A DNA stretch of 64,000 nt, from the NCBI GenBank assembly GCA_934373235.1, contig CAKROW010000006.1, positions 1 to 64,000 on the forward strand. The letters are read 5' to 3'. Within the stretch, counting starts at the first letter, position 1. Every line of letters begins with the position of its first letter. Both the position numbers and the translations under genes were made by a program. This document shows, one piece after another, positions 25,155 through 34,824 of this stretch. A model generated the notes under the pieces. That model searched no databases. It was not told the origin of the DNA and saw only the letters and a list, made by a program, of their open reading frames with translations. Source of the stretch: an uncultured Blautia sp. (lineage in GTDB: Bacteria; Bacillota; Clostridia; Lachnospirales; Lachnospiraceae).

Positions 25155-25814
25155 TCAGTCCTCTCCTGCCCTTTTTACCTTGGGGAGATTCCACCTATAA
25201 TGTGCTGCCAGATAACGGATCACAACCACCACAATGGTCCCCACCACCATGGCTTCCACAGCCCCTGTAAACTGATAGAGTTTTACACACACCAGAGCAC
25301 CTACAATAGATGCACAGGCATAAATATGTCTTACAAAAATATACGGCGGCACCCCTGCCATCATATCACGGAGCAGACCACCGCCCACTCCTGTCATAGT
25401 TCCCAGGAATACCAGAAAAAAATCATTTCCCATATAGCCCTGCCGGATTCCCTGATCCACACCCATTACAGTAAACACACCAAGGCCAATGGTATCCATC
25501 ACAAGCATTACCCGGTCATAAGTAAGCCTGTTCTTCCCCTCCATGATCTCACGTTTCCAATACATCAATCCAAAAACAATGCAGGATGTGATCGTTGCCA
25601 TCAATGTATACCTGGGATCCCGAAACATCCCGGGAGGCACCAGTCCCAGCACAATATCACGAACCGTTCCCCCTCCTACTGCTGTCACCACACCCAGAAC
25701 ACTGACTCCGAAAATATCCATTCCCCGTTCTACACCTACCAGCGCTCCTGACGCTGCAAAGGCAATGGTTCCTACCACCTCCATGATAAATGTAACCAGA
25801 CTCTGATAATCCAT
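25155..25814 (-). CDS. UPF0126/TRIC-like membrane protein
   Basis: 219-aa integral membrane protein with seven likely helices built from two repeats: FAASGALVGVERGMDIFG with GGTVRDIVLG in the first half, and MGVDQGIRQGYMG with GGGLLRDMMAG in the second. This is the UPF0126 family, proposed as glycine transporters or trimeric cation channels; the substrate is not settled. The ATG follows GGAGGG. Not in an operon. Confidence 0.85.
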   Translation of the reverse strand: MDYQSLVTFIMEVVGTIAFAASGALVGVERGMDIFGVSVLGVVTAVGGGTVRDIVLGLVPPGMFRDPRYTLMATITSCIVFGLMYWKREIMEGKNRLTYDRVMLVMDTIGLGVFTVMGVDQGIRQGYMGNDFFLVFLGTMTGVGGGLLRDMMAGVPPYIFVRHIYACASIVGALVCVKLYQFTGAVEAMVVGTIVVVVIRYLAAHYRWNLPKVKRAGED

Positions 25815-25841
25815 CTTCCCCTACCCTCCAAAATACGTTAA

Positions 25842-25893
25842 TCCAAAAAGGAACCCTGCCGGAAGATATTTCTTCTGACAGGATTCCTTTTAT
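25842..25893 (-). terminator. Terminator after the sugar ABC permease operon
   Basis: Leftward AAAGGAATCCTGTC pairs with GGCAGGGTTCCTTT, followed by TTGG, 36 nt past the second permease stop. Confidence 0.8.
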
Positions 25894-25928
25894 TGTATCA
25901 GACTTTCTTCTTTCTGTATATGCTTTCT

Positions 25929-26795
25929 TTAACCTTTTACGCCGCCAAGGGCAACGCCTGCCACAATATACTTTGACAGGATCAGATATACTACTACCAG
26001 CGGAATGATGGTCACAAACAGACCCACATATACCACACCATAATCTGTACGGAACTGGTTGGAACTTAAGAGCTGTACAAACATAGGCAGTGTCTTCTTG
26101 GAGTCAGAAGTAAGCATGATAGTCGGTGTAAACAGATTGTTCCACTGTGCGATAAACTGGAAAATAGCCTGTGTGGCAACTGCCGGCTTCATGATCGGTA
26201 TGATGATCCGGTTAAAGGTATGAAGCTCTCCGGAACCATCGATCCTGGCTGCCTCGATCATCTCAATGGAAAGAGTACTCTCCATATACTGTTTCATAAA
26301 GAATACCACCGCCGGTGTAGCTATGGTAGGAATGATCAGCGGAATATAGGTATCCACCAGGTTCAGGTTCAGCATAAATCTGTAAAAACCGATAATGGAG
26401 ATCTGGCTCGGTACCATCATGATCGCCATGATAAACGCCCAGGCAAGCTTCTTCAGCTTAAAATCATAGACAAAGATTCCATATGCTGTCAGGGAGGAAA
26501 AATAAACAGACAATATGGTTCCCGGAACTGTGATGGTAAGGGAGTTCAGCGCCGCTTTTTGTAAGGTGATCTGCATACCATTCTGTTTCAGCATCAGATT
26601 CTTCCAGTTTTCCAGAAAATGTGTGGACGGGATCAGGGAAATTCCGGATTTGATGGCATCTGAACTTCTGGTAGCGTTCATCACAAGCAAAAGGAAAGGA
26701 CCCAGGGCTATGATACAGAATATAATACAGATAACTGTTCTTGTGATCGTCCTTCGCTTCAATGCGGCTGAATAACTGTCTTTATTTTTATTCAT
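25929..26795 (-). CDS. Carbohydrate ABC transporter permease (MalG type)
   Basis: 288-aa inner-membrane permease of the CUT1 family with six predicted helices. The EAA loop that docks the ATPase reads IEAARIDGSGELHTFNRIIIPIMKPA. The C-terminus ends VAGVALGGVKG, typical of MalG-like subunits. It overlaps the partner permease by 4 nt. No ATPase is in the locus; CUT1 systems in Firmicutes often share an MsiK-like ATPase encoded elsewhere. Confidence 0.92.
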   Translation of the reverse strand: MNKNKDSYSAALKRRTITRTVICIIFCIIALGPFLLLVMNATRSSDAIKSGISLIPSTHFLENWKNLMLKQNGMQITLQKAALNSLTITVPGTILSVYFSSLTAYGIFVYDFKLKKLAWAFIMAIMMVPSQISIIGFYRFMLNLNLVDTYIPLIIPTIATPAVVFFMKQYMESTLSIEMIEAARIDGSGELHTFNRIIIPIMKPAVATQAIFQFIAQWNNLFTPTIMLTSDSKKTLPMFVQLLSSNQFRTDYGVVYVGLFVTIIPLVVVYLILSKYIVAGVALGGVKG

Positions 26796-27760
26796 CGCTT
26801 TCCACCTGCCTTTCTTGCTGCCTTTTTCATTCTTCTCTCATCCTTGTCACTCATGGATGCAAAAAGAATCAGGCTGACGATCAGTGTAACAACAAACAGG
26901 ATAACGGATACGGCTGCTGCTTTTCCAACATCACTGTTGTAAAGACGCATGATATACATTGCCATGGTCGTGGTCTTGTCATCCGGAAGTCCTACAAGTC
27001 CTGTTTCCGGAACATTGAACAGCGCCGGAATATCGTACATCTGTAATCCACCGATGGCAGATGTAACAAGTGTGTACAGCATGATCGGTTTCAGAAGCGG
27101 CAATGTAATATAACGGAACTTCTTAAATCCTGTTGCTCCGTCAATATCCGCAGCCTCAAAAAGTCCGGGATCGATTCCCAGTACACCTGAGATCAGAAGA
27201 AGGGTTGTATTTCCAAACCACATCCACCACAGGATTCCCGAGATCAGTCCACGGCTTCCTGCCACGCTGGACATAAAGTCAAAATTGGATGCGATCACAC
27301 CCCAGTCCTTCAGGGTCTTGGTAATAGGGCCATACTGAGAAAACAGTGCTTTAAACAGTACAGATACAGATGCTGCCGTAATAATACTTGGAAGATATAC
27401 GATAACCTTCACAGCACCGGTACCTTTTACTTTTACCTTCTCATCCGTCAGCCACACTGCCAGAAGAAGTGACACCAGGATCTGTGGTACAAAGTTAAAG
27501 CCCCACATGATCAATGTATTTTTGAGATAGCTTAATGCATAAGGCCGTTCGCCTGCCGCCATTCCAAGCACATTGAGGAAATTCTGGATTCCGGCAAAAT
27601 CCACGAACTCTCTTCCATTCCTTTTATAATAGGAAAGAGTACTGTAATAAAACGTATTGATCAGCGGCCAGAGCTGAAATAACAGATATGTAATAAAAAA
27701 CGGCGCTATAAAATAATAACCATATTTCCCATAACTGATTTTTTTCTTCTTTTTTTTCAT
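26792..27760 (-). CDS. Carbohydrate ABC transporter permease (MalF type)
   Basis: About 322 aa, with a lysine-rich N-terminus (KKKKKKISYG) before the first helix, six membrane segments, and the EAA loop FEAADIDGATGFKKFRYITLPLLKP. It pairs with the MalG-like subunit (4-nt overlap). A GTG 6 nt upstream is an alternative start; both are near AGGGGA. Confidence 0.92.
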   Translation of the reverse strand: MKKKKKKISYGKYGYYFIAPFFITYLLFQLWPLINTFYYSTLSYYKRNGREFVDFAGIQNFLNVLGMAAGERPYALSYLKNTLIMWGFNFVPQILVSLLLAVWLTDEKVKVKGTGAVKVIVYLPSIITAASVSVLFKALFSQYGPITKTLKDWGVIASNFDFMSSVAGSRGLISGILWWMWFGNTTLLLISGVLGIDPGLFEAADIDGATGFKKFRYITLPLLKPIMLYTLVTSAIGGLQMYDIPALFNVPETGLVGLPDDKTTTMAMYIMRLYNSDVGKAAAVSVILFVVTLIVSLILFASMSDKDERRMKKAARKAGGKR

Positions 27761-27783
27761 ATCCACAATTTCCCCTGTAAAAT

Positions 27784-27816
27784 GTGCCGCCCCTTCTTTT
27801 TCAGAAGAAGCGGCAC
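27784..27816 (-). promoter_or_regulatory. Intra-operon hairpin between binding protein and permease genes
   Basis: GTGCCGC...GCGGCAC with an extended CTTCTTC/GAAG stem and only a weak T-run. Such hairpins commonly protect the abundant binding-protein message and reduce downstream permease expression. Confidence 0.65.
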
Positions 27817-27858
27817 AGCTTATTATCTGTCAACCGGTTTCAGTGGTTACTTTTTTGA

Positions 27859-29217
27859 TCACTCTGTTTTCAGGTAAGAGTAGGTATCATGGATGGATGC
27901 CTTCAGATCTGCGATAGCTGTATCCAGATCTTTCTCGCCTGTTGCATAAGCCTTGGTCTGGGTATCCAGAAGTGAAAGGATCTGCTGATCTTCTGCCTTA
28001 ACCATGGAAGCATCAAGTCCGTCTGCCAGTGGGAGGAAGAACTCCATGAAGTTCTGGTTCGCATCCTTGTAAAGGAATCCGTTACCGTCTGCGGAAGCTC
28101 CGCTCTCGATGATCTTGTTGATTGCTTCTGTATTATTTACATAATCAGAGTTCAGTGCATTAATGGAAACCATGCTGTCTGTCTCACAGGTGAAGAACTT
28201 CATGATCTTTGCTGCAAGATCTTTGTCTGCACAGGATGCTGTAGCTGCAAGGCCTGTACCACCCCAGTAGCACTTGTTCTGTGTCGGAACAAGAATGGTG
28301 TTATTTTTCCATGTGTCACTTAAGCACCAGTATGTGAACCACGGGCAGCCCATGTAAGCAAGTGCTGCATTGCTGGACTCTCCGTCGCCGTCCATATTTG
28401 CATACCAGTCAGCACTCCACTGATCTGTATTATAGGTAAGATCGTCATCATAAAGCTTCTTTGCTGTTTCCAGATATGTGGTGATGTTATCATCCAGTGT
28501 GATCACATCGTTGTCATCATAGAAGCCCTGGGTTCTGGAGTTTGTAAGAGAACGTTTCAGCTCATCATATCCTGAGAAGAGTTTGCACTTTCCACCGGAA
28601 GCATCGTTTACTTCTTTTGCAGTTGCCAGGATCGTATCCAGATCCTTAAACTTCTCTGCCAGCTCTGCAGGATCTGTTGTTCCCAGATATTTCTCTGCCA
28701 GATCTGCACGTACCTGATAGCATCCAGGTGTTGCCTGCCAGAAGAGAGCCCTTACATTGCCGTCTGCATCTGTACCAAGATTCAGATTATAATCATACAT
28801 ATTCTTATAATCATCTTCTGTGATTCCAAGATCTGCCACGCTCTGAACCCAGTCACTGTTGTTTACATACTTCTGTACGTAGTCAACCTCAAGGCCCATC
28901 AGATCCGGATAAAGCTCATTGCTGCTGTCATCCAGCATAGGATCCAGCTTACTCTGGTAATAATCAGATCCACCTGTGTTTACAAATACGATTCTTGCAT
29001 AATCATCCGGATATGCTTCTTTGAACGGTCCGTCCAGGATTTTCTTGATGTCATCGTTCCAGCCCCAGATAACAAACGCATCATCTGCTGAGGAATCTCC
29101 GGTAACGGTATTCTCAGGGGTCTCAGTCTCATCATCCGCATATGCGGGAACTGTGGAAACCGCCATACCTGTGATCATTGCTGCTGCAAGCACAAGACTC
29201 ATCATTTTTTTCTTCAT
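27859..29217 (-). CDS. Carbohydrate ABC transporter substrate-binding protein
   Basis: 452-aa extracellular solute-binding protein, family 1. The N-terminal 27 residues form a signal peptide ending VPAYA before an acidic stretch rich in Asp, Glu and Thr. Oddly there is no lipobox Cys, so it is predicted to be cut by signal peptidase I rather than lipid-anchored. Trp- and Asn-rich binding segments (WGWNDDIKK, LGLEV-type hinge residues) suit oligosaccharides. Context with a cellobiose phosphorylase suggests cello-oligosaccharide or cellobiose. It follows lacI by 22 nt behind GGAGG. Confidence 0.9.
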   Translation of the reverse strand: MKKKMMSLVLAAAMITGMAVSTVPAYADDETETPENTVTGDSSADDAFVIWGWNDDIKKILDGPFKEAYPDDYARIVFVNTGGSDYYQSKLDPMLDDSSNELYPDLMGLEVDYVQKYVNNSDWVQSVADLGITEDDYKNMYDYNLNLGTDADGNVRALFWQATPGCYQVRADLAEKYLGTTDPAELAEKFKDLDTILATAKEVNDASGGKCKLFSGYDELKRSLTNSRTQGFYDDNDVITLDDNITTYLETAKKLYDDDLTYNTDQWSADWYANMDGDGESSNAALAYMGCPWFTYWCLSDTWKNNTILVPTQNKCYWGGTGLAATASCADKDLAAKIMKFFTCETDSMVSINALNSDYVNNTEAINKIIESGASADGNGFLYKDANQNFMEFFLPLADGLDASMVKAEDQQILSLLDTQTKAYATGEKDLDTAIADLKASIHDTYSYLKTE

Positions 29218-29239
29218 ATTCTGCTACCTCCTCATATCA

Positions 29240-30262
29240 TTACATTTTTTTCTGATTCATATCTTTTACAGATGCACCTTTAAAAAGTGTTCCTTCCACT
29301 GTAAACTTATCGATCAGTGTTGTTTTCGGGTGTTCGATCAGATCGATCAGCTTGTCCGCTGCGATCCTTCCGATTGCCTCTGTATCCTGACACAGAGTTG
29401 TAAGTTTTGGCTGTAAGATCCTGGCCACTGTAATCCCGTCATATCCTGCTACAGATATGTCCTCCGGTATCCGAAGCCCCCGGTCCCGGATCTCATTGAT
29501 CCCTCCCAGAGCCGAATAATCATCCGGATAAAGGATACAGGTTGGAGGATCCTTCAGTTCCAGAAGTTCTGCCGTCATCTCGGCCGCTCCATCTGCATCT
29601 CTGTAGGGTATTTCCCTGATGTATTCTTCCGGTATTTCAATCCCGAAACTCTGAAGCGTCCTGTAAAAGGATGTTACCCTGTTTCTTGTAACTGAAGAAT
29701 CCTCTCCATGTATGTAGGCGATCTTTCTGTGTCCCTGCTGGTAGATATAATTTACCAGCATTTCGATCCCGCTTATATTATTGGAAACTACTGCGATCCT
29801 TCCGTCAAAAACATGGTCTATGGTTACTACCGGTATTTCTGAACGGACAAGTTCCTGAACCTCATCTGTGTAAAAATTCACACATGCCATGATCACTCCA
29901 TCTACCCCCCGGTAACGGCAATGTTCATAATAGCTCATCCTCCGTCCGGAAACTCTCCCATTCGTAAAGGTAATGTCGTACCCCCTTTCTTCAGCTTCCC
30001 GTTTAAAGCTTTCCAGCACATGGTTGAAATAATCATGTGTCAGTCCGCTCATCGCGTCGTCCACAAACAGCACCCCCAGATTGTAGCTTCTCTTTGTCTT
30101 CAATGCCCTGGCCGAGGAGTTTGGAAAGTAGCCCATCTCAGAGGCTGTTTTCAATATGAATTTTCTCGTCTCTTCGCCAATGTCTGTGTAACCATTTAAA
30201 GCCTTGCTGACTGTTGCTACTGAGACATTGCACCGTTTTGAAATTTCTTTCATGGAAACCAT
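29240..30262 (-). CDS. LacI family transcriptional regulator
   Basis: 340 aa. The N-terminal helix-turn-helix and hinge (MKEISKRCNVSVATVSKALNG and SSARALKTKRS) are standard LacI, and the rest is the periplasmic-binding-like sensor. First gene of a leftward operon with the binding protein and permeases, and divergent from the GH94 phosphorylase, so it very likely represses both sides in the absence of the sugar. Two ATGs are close together; the first follows GAGG. Confidence 0.93.
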   Translation of the reverse strand: MVSMKEISKRCNVSVATVSKALNGYTDIGEETRKFILKTASEMGYFPNSSARALKTKRSYNLGVLFVDDAMSGLTHDYFNHVLESFKREAEERGYDITFTNGRVSGRRMSYYEHCRYRGVDGVIMACVNFYTDEVQELVRSEIPVVTIDHVFDGRIAVVSNNISGIEMLVNYIYQQGHRKIAYIHGEDSSVTRNRVTSFYRTLQSFGIEIPEEYIREIPYRDADGAAEMTAELLELKDPPTCILYPDDYSALGGINEIRDRGLRIPEDISVAGYDGITVARILQPKLTTLCQDTEAIGRIAADKLIDLIEHPKTTLIDKFTVEGTLFKGASVKDMNQKKM

Positions 30263-30736
30263 AGGCGTGCCTCTTGCTTTCTTTTGCTTTTTCGTTTTTT
30301 GTCTTTCCTAAATCGTTTTCGTAGCTTTACTATAAGTCTTCTTGCACAAAAAATCAAGTGCTTTTCAGGTTTTTTTGTTCGTTTTTCCGTTTTTATCCCA
30401 ATTGCACAATTTTCTTTTTTCACTGTTTGCCAGTTTTTCTTCTTGCGTTCGGTTTTTAGCGAAATTTTTCGTGAATTAATTCTCTTACATCTTCAATATA
30501 TGCTTATGGCACAATATATATTCCATTTTTTCGTAAATTTATGTAAGAAAAATCTATTGCTTTTCTCTTTTTTATTAGATATACTTAATCTGAAGCCGAT
30601 ATTTATTGTTAAGTATTATCCAATATTCTAAACTTATTCGTTTTCGTATTGTAATTTTCTTACATTTTTGTTTTCCCAAATTCGCTTTCCCAAATCGTAA
30701 CACCGAAAATATATAGTTTTATCAAGGAGGTTTCTT
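30263..30736. promoter_or_regulatory. AT-rich divergent control region between lacI and the GH94 gene
   Basis: 474 bp with no gene, strongly T-rich on the plus strand. TTCGTTTT-like motifs recur (near 30286, 30313, 30379 and 30636), and GCGAAATTTTTCG near 30478 is a palindrome, so several operator-like sites may be present. TTGTTA (30608) 17 nt before TAAACT is a possible promoter for the phosphorylase. No strong RNA structure seen. Confidence 0.4.
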
Positions 30737-33172
30737 ATGAAATTCGGACATTTTGACGATCAGAACCGTGAATATGTTATCACAACTCCCAAAACACCCC
30801 TTCCATGGATCAATTACCTTGGTTCCCAGGATTTTTTCAGCCTGATCTCCAACACCTGTGGCGGATACAGCTTCTATAAAGATGCCAAGCTTCTCCGCAT
30901 TACCCGCTACCGTTACAACGATATCCCCAATGATTCCAACGGAAAATACTATTACATCAACGATGAAGGGACCATATGGAACCCGGGATATATGCCTTCT
31001 CAGACCGAACTTGACTTCTACGAATGCCGCCACGGAATGGGTTACAGCCATTTTACAGGCAAAAAGAATGGTCTCAAAGCAGAACTTCTGGCCTTTGTAC
31101 CTGTTGATGCAGCCTGCGAGGTGAATCTCCTCACTCTGGAGAACACCTCTGACCACGAAAAGAATTTCTCACTTTATTCCTATGTGGAGTTCTGTCTGTG
31201 GAACGCCATGGACGACATGACCAACTTCCAGCGAAATTTAAGCATCGGAGAGGTTGAACTGGAAGGCAGCACCATCTACCACAAAACCGAATACAGAGAA
31301 CGACGCAACCACTACAGTTTCTTTACAGTCAATGCTCCTGTTGACGGTTTTGACACCAGCCGTGATGAATTCCTCGGCCAGGGAAACAGCAACGCTTTAC
31401 CTGCAGCAGTAAAAGAAGACAAATGCCGCAATTCCATTGCCAGCGGATGGTACCCGGCAGCCGTTCATCAGATCCGTCTCACCCTGAAGCCAGGCGAAAA
31501 GAAATCTCTGGTATTCCTTCTTGGTTACTGCGAAAATCCCGCAGACCAGAAATGGGAATCACCAAATGTGATCCGCAAAGCTCCTGCCCATCAGCTTATC
31601 AGCCGCTTTCAGACCGAAGAACAGGTTCTAAAAGCTTTCGCAGCCTTAAAAGATTACTGGAACGATCTTCTCTCCCGTTACAAAGTAGAGAGCAGTAATC
31701 CCCATATCAACCGTATGGCAAATATCTGGAACCAGTACCAGTGCATGGTTACTTTCAATATGTCACGTTCCGCTTCCTACTACGAATCAGGGACAGGCCG
31801 CGGCATGGGATTCCGTGATTCCTGCCAGGATCTTCTGGGATTTGTTCATCTTATCCCTGCCAGGGCAAGGGAACGTATCATTGATATCGCCTCCACACAG
31901 TTTGCTGACGGAAGCGCATACCACCAGTACCAGCCTCTTACCAAGAAAGGCAACCTGGATATCGGAAGCGGTTTCAATGATGATCCCTTATGGCTTATTG
32001 CCGCAGTTGCCGCTTACCTTAAAGAAACCGGCGACACTTCCATCCTGGATGAACAGGTTCCCTTTGACTGCCAGCCGGATACCGAGGTACCACTCTTTGA
32101 GCACCTTCGCCGTTCTTTCCAGTACACAGCCCATCACCTCGGACCTCATAAGCTTCCGCTTATCGGACGCGCAGACTGGAATGACTGCCTGAACCTGAAT
32201 TGCTTCTCCTCTGAACCTGGGGAACCTTTCCAGACAACCGGCCCATCTGAAGGACCGGTTGCAGAGTCCGTATTTATTGCAGGTATGTTTGTAAAATACG
32301 GAAAAGAATTTGCCCGTATCAGCAGCCTTTACGGTGAAAAAGAGCTTTCCGAAAAAGCAGAAAAAGATGTGCAGGACATGTATCAGGCTATTCTGGATGC
32401 AGGCTGGGACGGAAAATGGTTCCTCCGCGCATATGATGCAGCCTCCGAAAAAGTGGGATCTTCCGAATGTAAGGAAGGCCAGATCTTCATTGAGCCACAG
32501 GGCTTCTGCGTTATGGCAGGAGTTGGCGTAAAAGAAGGTCTTGCAAAAGAAGCTCTGGATTCTGTAAAAGAACGTCTTGATACCAAGTATGGAATCATGC
32601 TTCTTCAGCCTGCATACAGCCAATATTACCTGAACCTGGGAGAAATCAGCTCCTACCCGCCCGGATATAAAGAAAACGCAGGCATTTTCTGCCACAACAA
32701 TCCATGGGTTTCCATTGCCGAAACCGTTATCGGGCGCGGAAACCGCGCATATGAGATCTACAGCCGGACCTGTCCGTCCTGCATTGAGGATATCAGCGAG
32801 ATCCATCGTACAGAGCCTTATGTATACTCACAGATGATCGCAGGTGCCGATGCCCCACGTCATGGCGAAGCCAAAAACAGTTGGCTTACCGGTACTGCCG
32901 CGTGGACTTTCGTAAATCTTTCCCAGGCAATCCTCGGAATCCAGCCAGACTATGACGGACTTCGTGTAGATCCCTGTATCCCTGAGGATTTCGGTGATTT
33001 TACACTCACCAGAACATTCCGTGATGCAGTATACCATATTGATATCAAAAACCCGTCCGGGGTACAGAAGGGTGTAACCCATATGAATGTAGACGGTACC
33101 GAGATTTCCGGAAACGTGATCCCTTATACCAGTGATAAGAAAGAATATTTTGTAACTGTTTATATGGGATAA
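30737..33172 (+). CDS. Cellobiose phosphorylase (GH94)
   Basis: 811-aa cytoplasmic glycoside phosphorylase, normal length for the family, splitting cellobiose with phosphate into glucose 1-phosphate and glucose. The N-terminal MKFGHFDDQNREYVIT and NTCGGYSFYKD are typical of CBP, and the catalytic Asp lies in GRADWNDCLN within the (alpha/alpha)6 barrel. Phosphorolysis saves one ATP per disaccharide, and glucose 1-phosphate could also feed GlgC (54.6 kb) and RfbA (60.2 kb). AAGGAGG precedes the ATG. Cellodextrin phosphorylase is less likely because that class is longer. Confidence 0.92.
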   Translation: MKFGHFDDQNREYVITTPKTPLPWINYLGSQDFFSLISNTCGGYSFYKDAKLLRITRYRYNDIPNDSNGKYYYINDEGTIWNPGYMPSQTELDFYECRHGMGYSHFTGKKNGLKAELLAFVPVDAACEVNLLTLENTSDHEKNFSLYSYVEFCLWNAMDDMTNFQRNLSIGEVELEGSTIYHKTEYRERRNHYSFFTVNAPVDGFDTSRDEFLGQGNSNALPAAVKEDKCRNSIASGWYPAAVHQIRLTLKPGEKKSLVFLLGYCENPADQKWESPNVIRKAPAHQLISRFQTEEQVLKAFAALKDYWNDLLSRYKVESSNPHINRMANIWNQYQCMVTFNMSRSASYYESGTGRGMGFRDSCQDLLGFVHLIPARARERIIDIASTQFADGSAYHQYQPLTKKGNLDIGSGFNDDPLWLIAAVAAYLKETGDTSILDEQVPFDCQPDTEVPLFEHLRRSFQYTAHHLGPHKLPLIGRADWNDCLNLNCFSSEPGEPFQTTGPSEGPVAESVFIAGMFVKYGKEFARISSLYGEKELSEKAEKDVQDMYQAILDAGWDGKWFLRAYDAASEKVGSSECKEGQIFIEPQGFCVMAGVGVKEGLAKEALDSVKERLDTKYGIMLLQPAYSQYYLNLGEISSYPPGYKENAGIFCHNNPWVSIAETVIGRGNRAYEIYSRTCPSCIEDISEIHRTEPYVYSQMIAGADAPRHGEAKNSWLTGTAAWTFVNLSQAILGIQPDYDGLRVDPCIPEDFGDFTLTRTFRDAVYHIDIKNPSGVQKGVTHMNVDGTEISGNVIPYTSDKKEYFVTVYMG

Positions 33173-33187
33173 TAAAATCCTCGTAAC

Positions 33188-33241
33188 ATAAAAAAAGCCT
33201 CCCGGCATAACCTTTCCGGCTATGTCGGGAGACTTTTTTCA
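33188..33241. terminator. Bidirectional terminator after the GH94 gene
   Basis: AAAAAAGCCTCCCGGCATA pairs with TATGTCGGGAGACTTTTTT; it serves the phosphorylase and the convergent niaR. Confidence 0.88.
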
Positions 33242-33284
33242 GGCGGATATCCACGATTCGCATTCGCTGCCTGTTCATAAGCGA

Positions 33285-33797
33285 TCAGCTCGCCTCTATA
33301 AGGAAACCTCTGCGTTTCAGCATATCCTGGATCATATCCAGGATCTCCTCTGACTCTGCTTCCACTTTATGGTAATGATAATCTGATGTAATATTTTTAA
33401 GAGGACTGGATTTGCCGCTGCGGATATCCTCCATAAAATTCTCAACCTGCCGTCTGGAACTGATCTGAAGCTCAGCCTCAATGTGTCCGTAAACTCTGTG
33501 ATTCACCATCACATTGACCACCTTGCCCCCAAGATCCACAATACCGCAGAGTTCATTCTCCAGATCCGCATCCGTATGATGTACCTTGAATATCCTGTTC
33601 ACAGTATGTGGGGCATTGAGAATATATCCACGGTTTGTGGAGATCACATCATTCCCCTCTGCCCTGATCAGTGCAATATCCTGCACGATCACCTGCCTGC
33701 TTACCTGGAATATTTTGGCCAGTGAGCTTCCCGAAACCGGCCGGTCACTGTTTTTTATCTGATCCATGATCGCTGCCCTGCGTTCTGAACCCGTCAT
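33285..33797 (-). CDS. niaR: NAD-biosynthesis repressor NiaR
   Basis: 170 aa. An N-terminal winged helix (about 1-65, SGSSLAKIFQVSRQVIVQDI) joins a C-terminal 3H domain named for three conserved His, visible in VNHRVYGHIEAELQ and DYHYHKVEAE. NiaR (YrxA) binds nicotinic acid and represses NAD synthesis and niacin uptake genes. It lies next to nadC-nadB-nadA on the same strand, about 145 nt beyond nadC, which strongly supports this role. AAAGGGG precedes the ATG. Confidence 0.9.
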   Translation of the reverse strand: MTGSERRAAIMDQIKNSDRPVSGSSLAKIFQVSRQVIVQDIALIRAEGNDVISTNRGYILNAPHTVNRIFKVHHTDADLENELCGIVDLGGKVVNVMVNHRVYGHIEAELQISSRRQVENFMEDIRSGKSSPLKNITSDYHYHKVEAESEEILDMIQDMLKRRGFLIEAS

Positions 33798-33865
33798 TTA
33801 AGTTACCCCTTTCTGCTGCGCTGCCTCTTTCCCGGCTTCATCGCAGCTTCCGGTCATCTCTATAG

Positions 33866-33923
33866 CATGTTTGAAAAAGTTTGCAGAATGTGCGCCACAA
33901 TTTGCGGGATCTTTTCAAACATG
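33866..33923. repeat. Perfect 12-bp inverted repeat between nadC and niaR
   Basis: CATGTTTGAAAA at 33866-33877 mirrors TTTTCAAACATG at 33912-33923, with inner partial complementarity (TTTGCAG/TTTGCGG region). No T-run follows on either side, so it is not a standard terminator; it could be a transcript-stabilising hairpin or an attenuator before niaR. Confidence 0.5.
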
Positions 33924-33941
33924 TACCGGGATCAGCCGGTC

Positions 33942-34796
33942 TCAGGAAAGCGGATGAAGATTCTTAAGGGAAATATCAAGGATCGGCGCAGAATGTGTCA
34001 ATGCACCACTTGATACATAGTCTACACCAACATCCCTGATCTTTGCAATATTTTCTTTTGTGACATTTCCGGAACATTCGGTTTTTGCCCTTCCGTTGAT
34101 CAGCTTCACAGCCTCCTTCATCACCTCCGGAGTCATGTTATCAAGCATGATGATATCCGCACCTGCCTCCACAGCTTCCTTTACCTGTTCAAGACTTTCC
34201 ACTTCCACTTCGATCTTACGTACAAAGGGTGCATACTCCTGTGCCATTTTTACAGCTCTGGAAACACTGCCTGCTGCACCGATATGGTTGTCTTTCAGAA
34301 GGACTCCATCAGAAAGGTTATATCTGTGATTATGTCCGCCGCCAACACGTACCGCATATTTCTCAAAAATACGCATATTGGGTGTTGTTTTTCTGGTATC
34401 CAGAAGTGTGATCCCTGTACCCTCAAGAAGAGCTGCAACAGAATGTGTGTATGTGGCAATTCCGCTCATTCGCTGAAGATAATTCAGTGCAACACGCTCA
34501 CCGGAAAGAAGCACACGGATATCTCCTGTCACTTTTCCCATTTTCTGGCCTTTCTTTACCTGTTCTCCATCCTTGCAGAACAATTCAACCTGTGTGTTTT
34601 TATCCAGAAGAGTAAACACCCTGCTGAAAATTTCCAGACCGGCGATGATTCCGTCTTCTTTACAGATCAGATCTACTTCTCCCGGAACCGCTTCCTTCAT
34701 AACAGAATTTGTGGTAACATCCTCACTTGATATATCTTCTTTCAATGCTTCCAGGATCAGATGGTCCACCTGAAGTGTCATTGTAATATTGTTCAT
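33942..34796 (-). CDS. nadC: Nicotinate-nucleotide pyrophosphorylase (quinolinate phosphoribosyltransferase)
   Basis: 284 aa. It converts quinolinate and PRPP to nicotinate mononucleotide. The signature TRKTTPNMRIFEKYAV and VGGGHNHRYNLSDGVLLKDNH (PRPP and quinolinate site) are intact, and IMLDNMTPE is a barrel active-site strand. Third in nadA-nadB-nadC. Confidence 0.96.
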   Translation of the reverse strand: MNNITMTLQVDHLILEALKEDISSEDVTTNSVMKEAVPGEVDLICKEDGIIAGLEIFSRVFTLLDKNTQVELFCKDGEQVKKGQKMGKVTGDIRVLLSGERVALNYLQRMSGIATYTHSVAALLEGTGITLLDTRKTTPNMRIFEKYAVRVGGGHNHRYNLSDGVLLKDNHIGAAGSVSRAVKMAQEYAPFVRKIEVEVESLEQVKEAVEAGADIIMLDNMTPEVMKEAVKLINGRAKTECSGNVTKENIAKIRDVGVDYVSSGALTHSAPILDISLKNLHPLS

Positions 34797-34824
34797 TTTA
34801 AGGTCCGCTCACTTTCTTTTTTAT

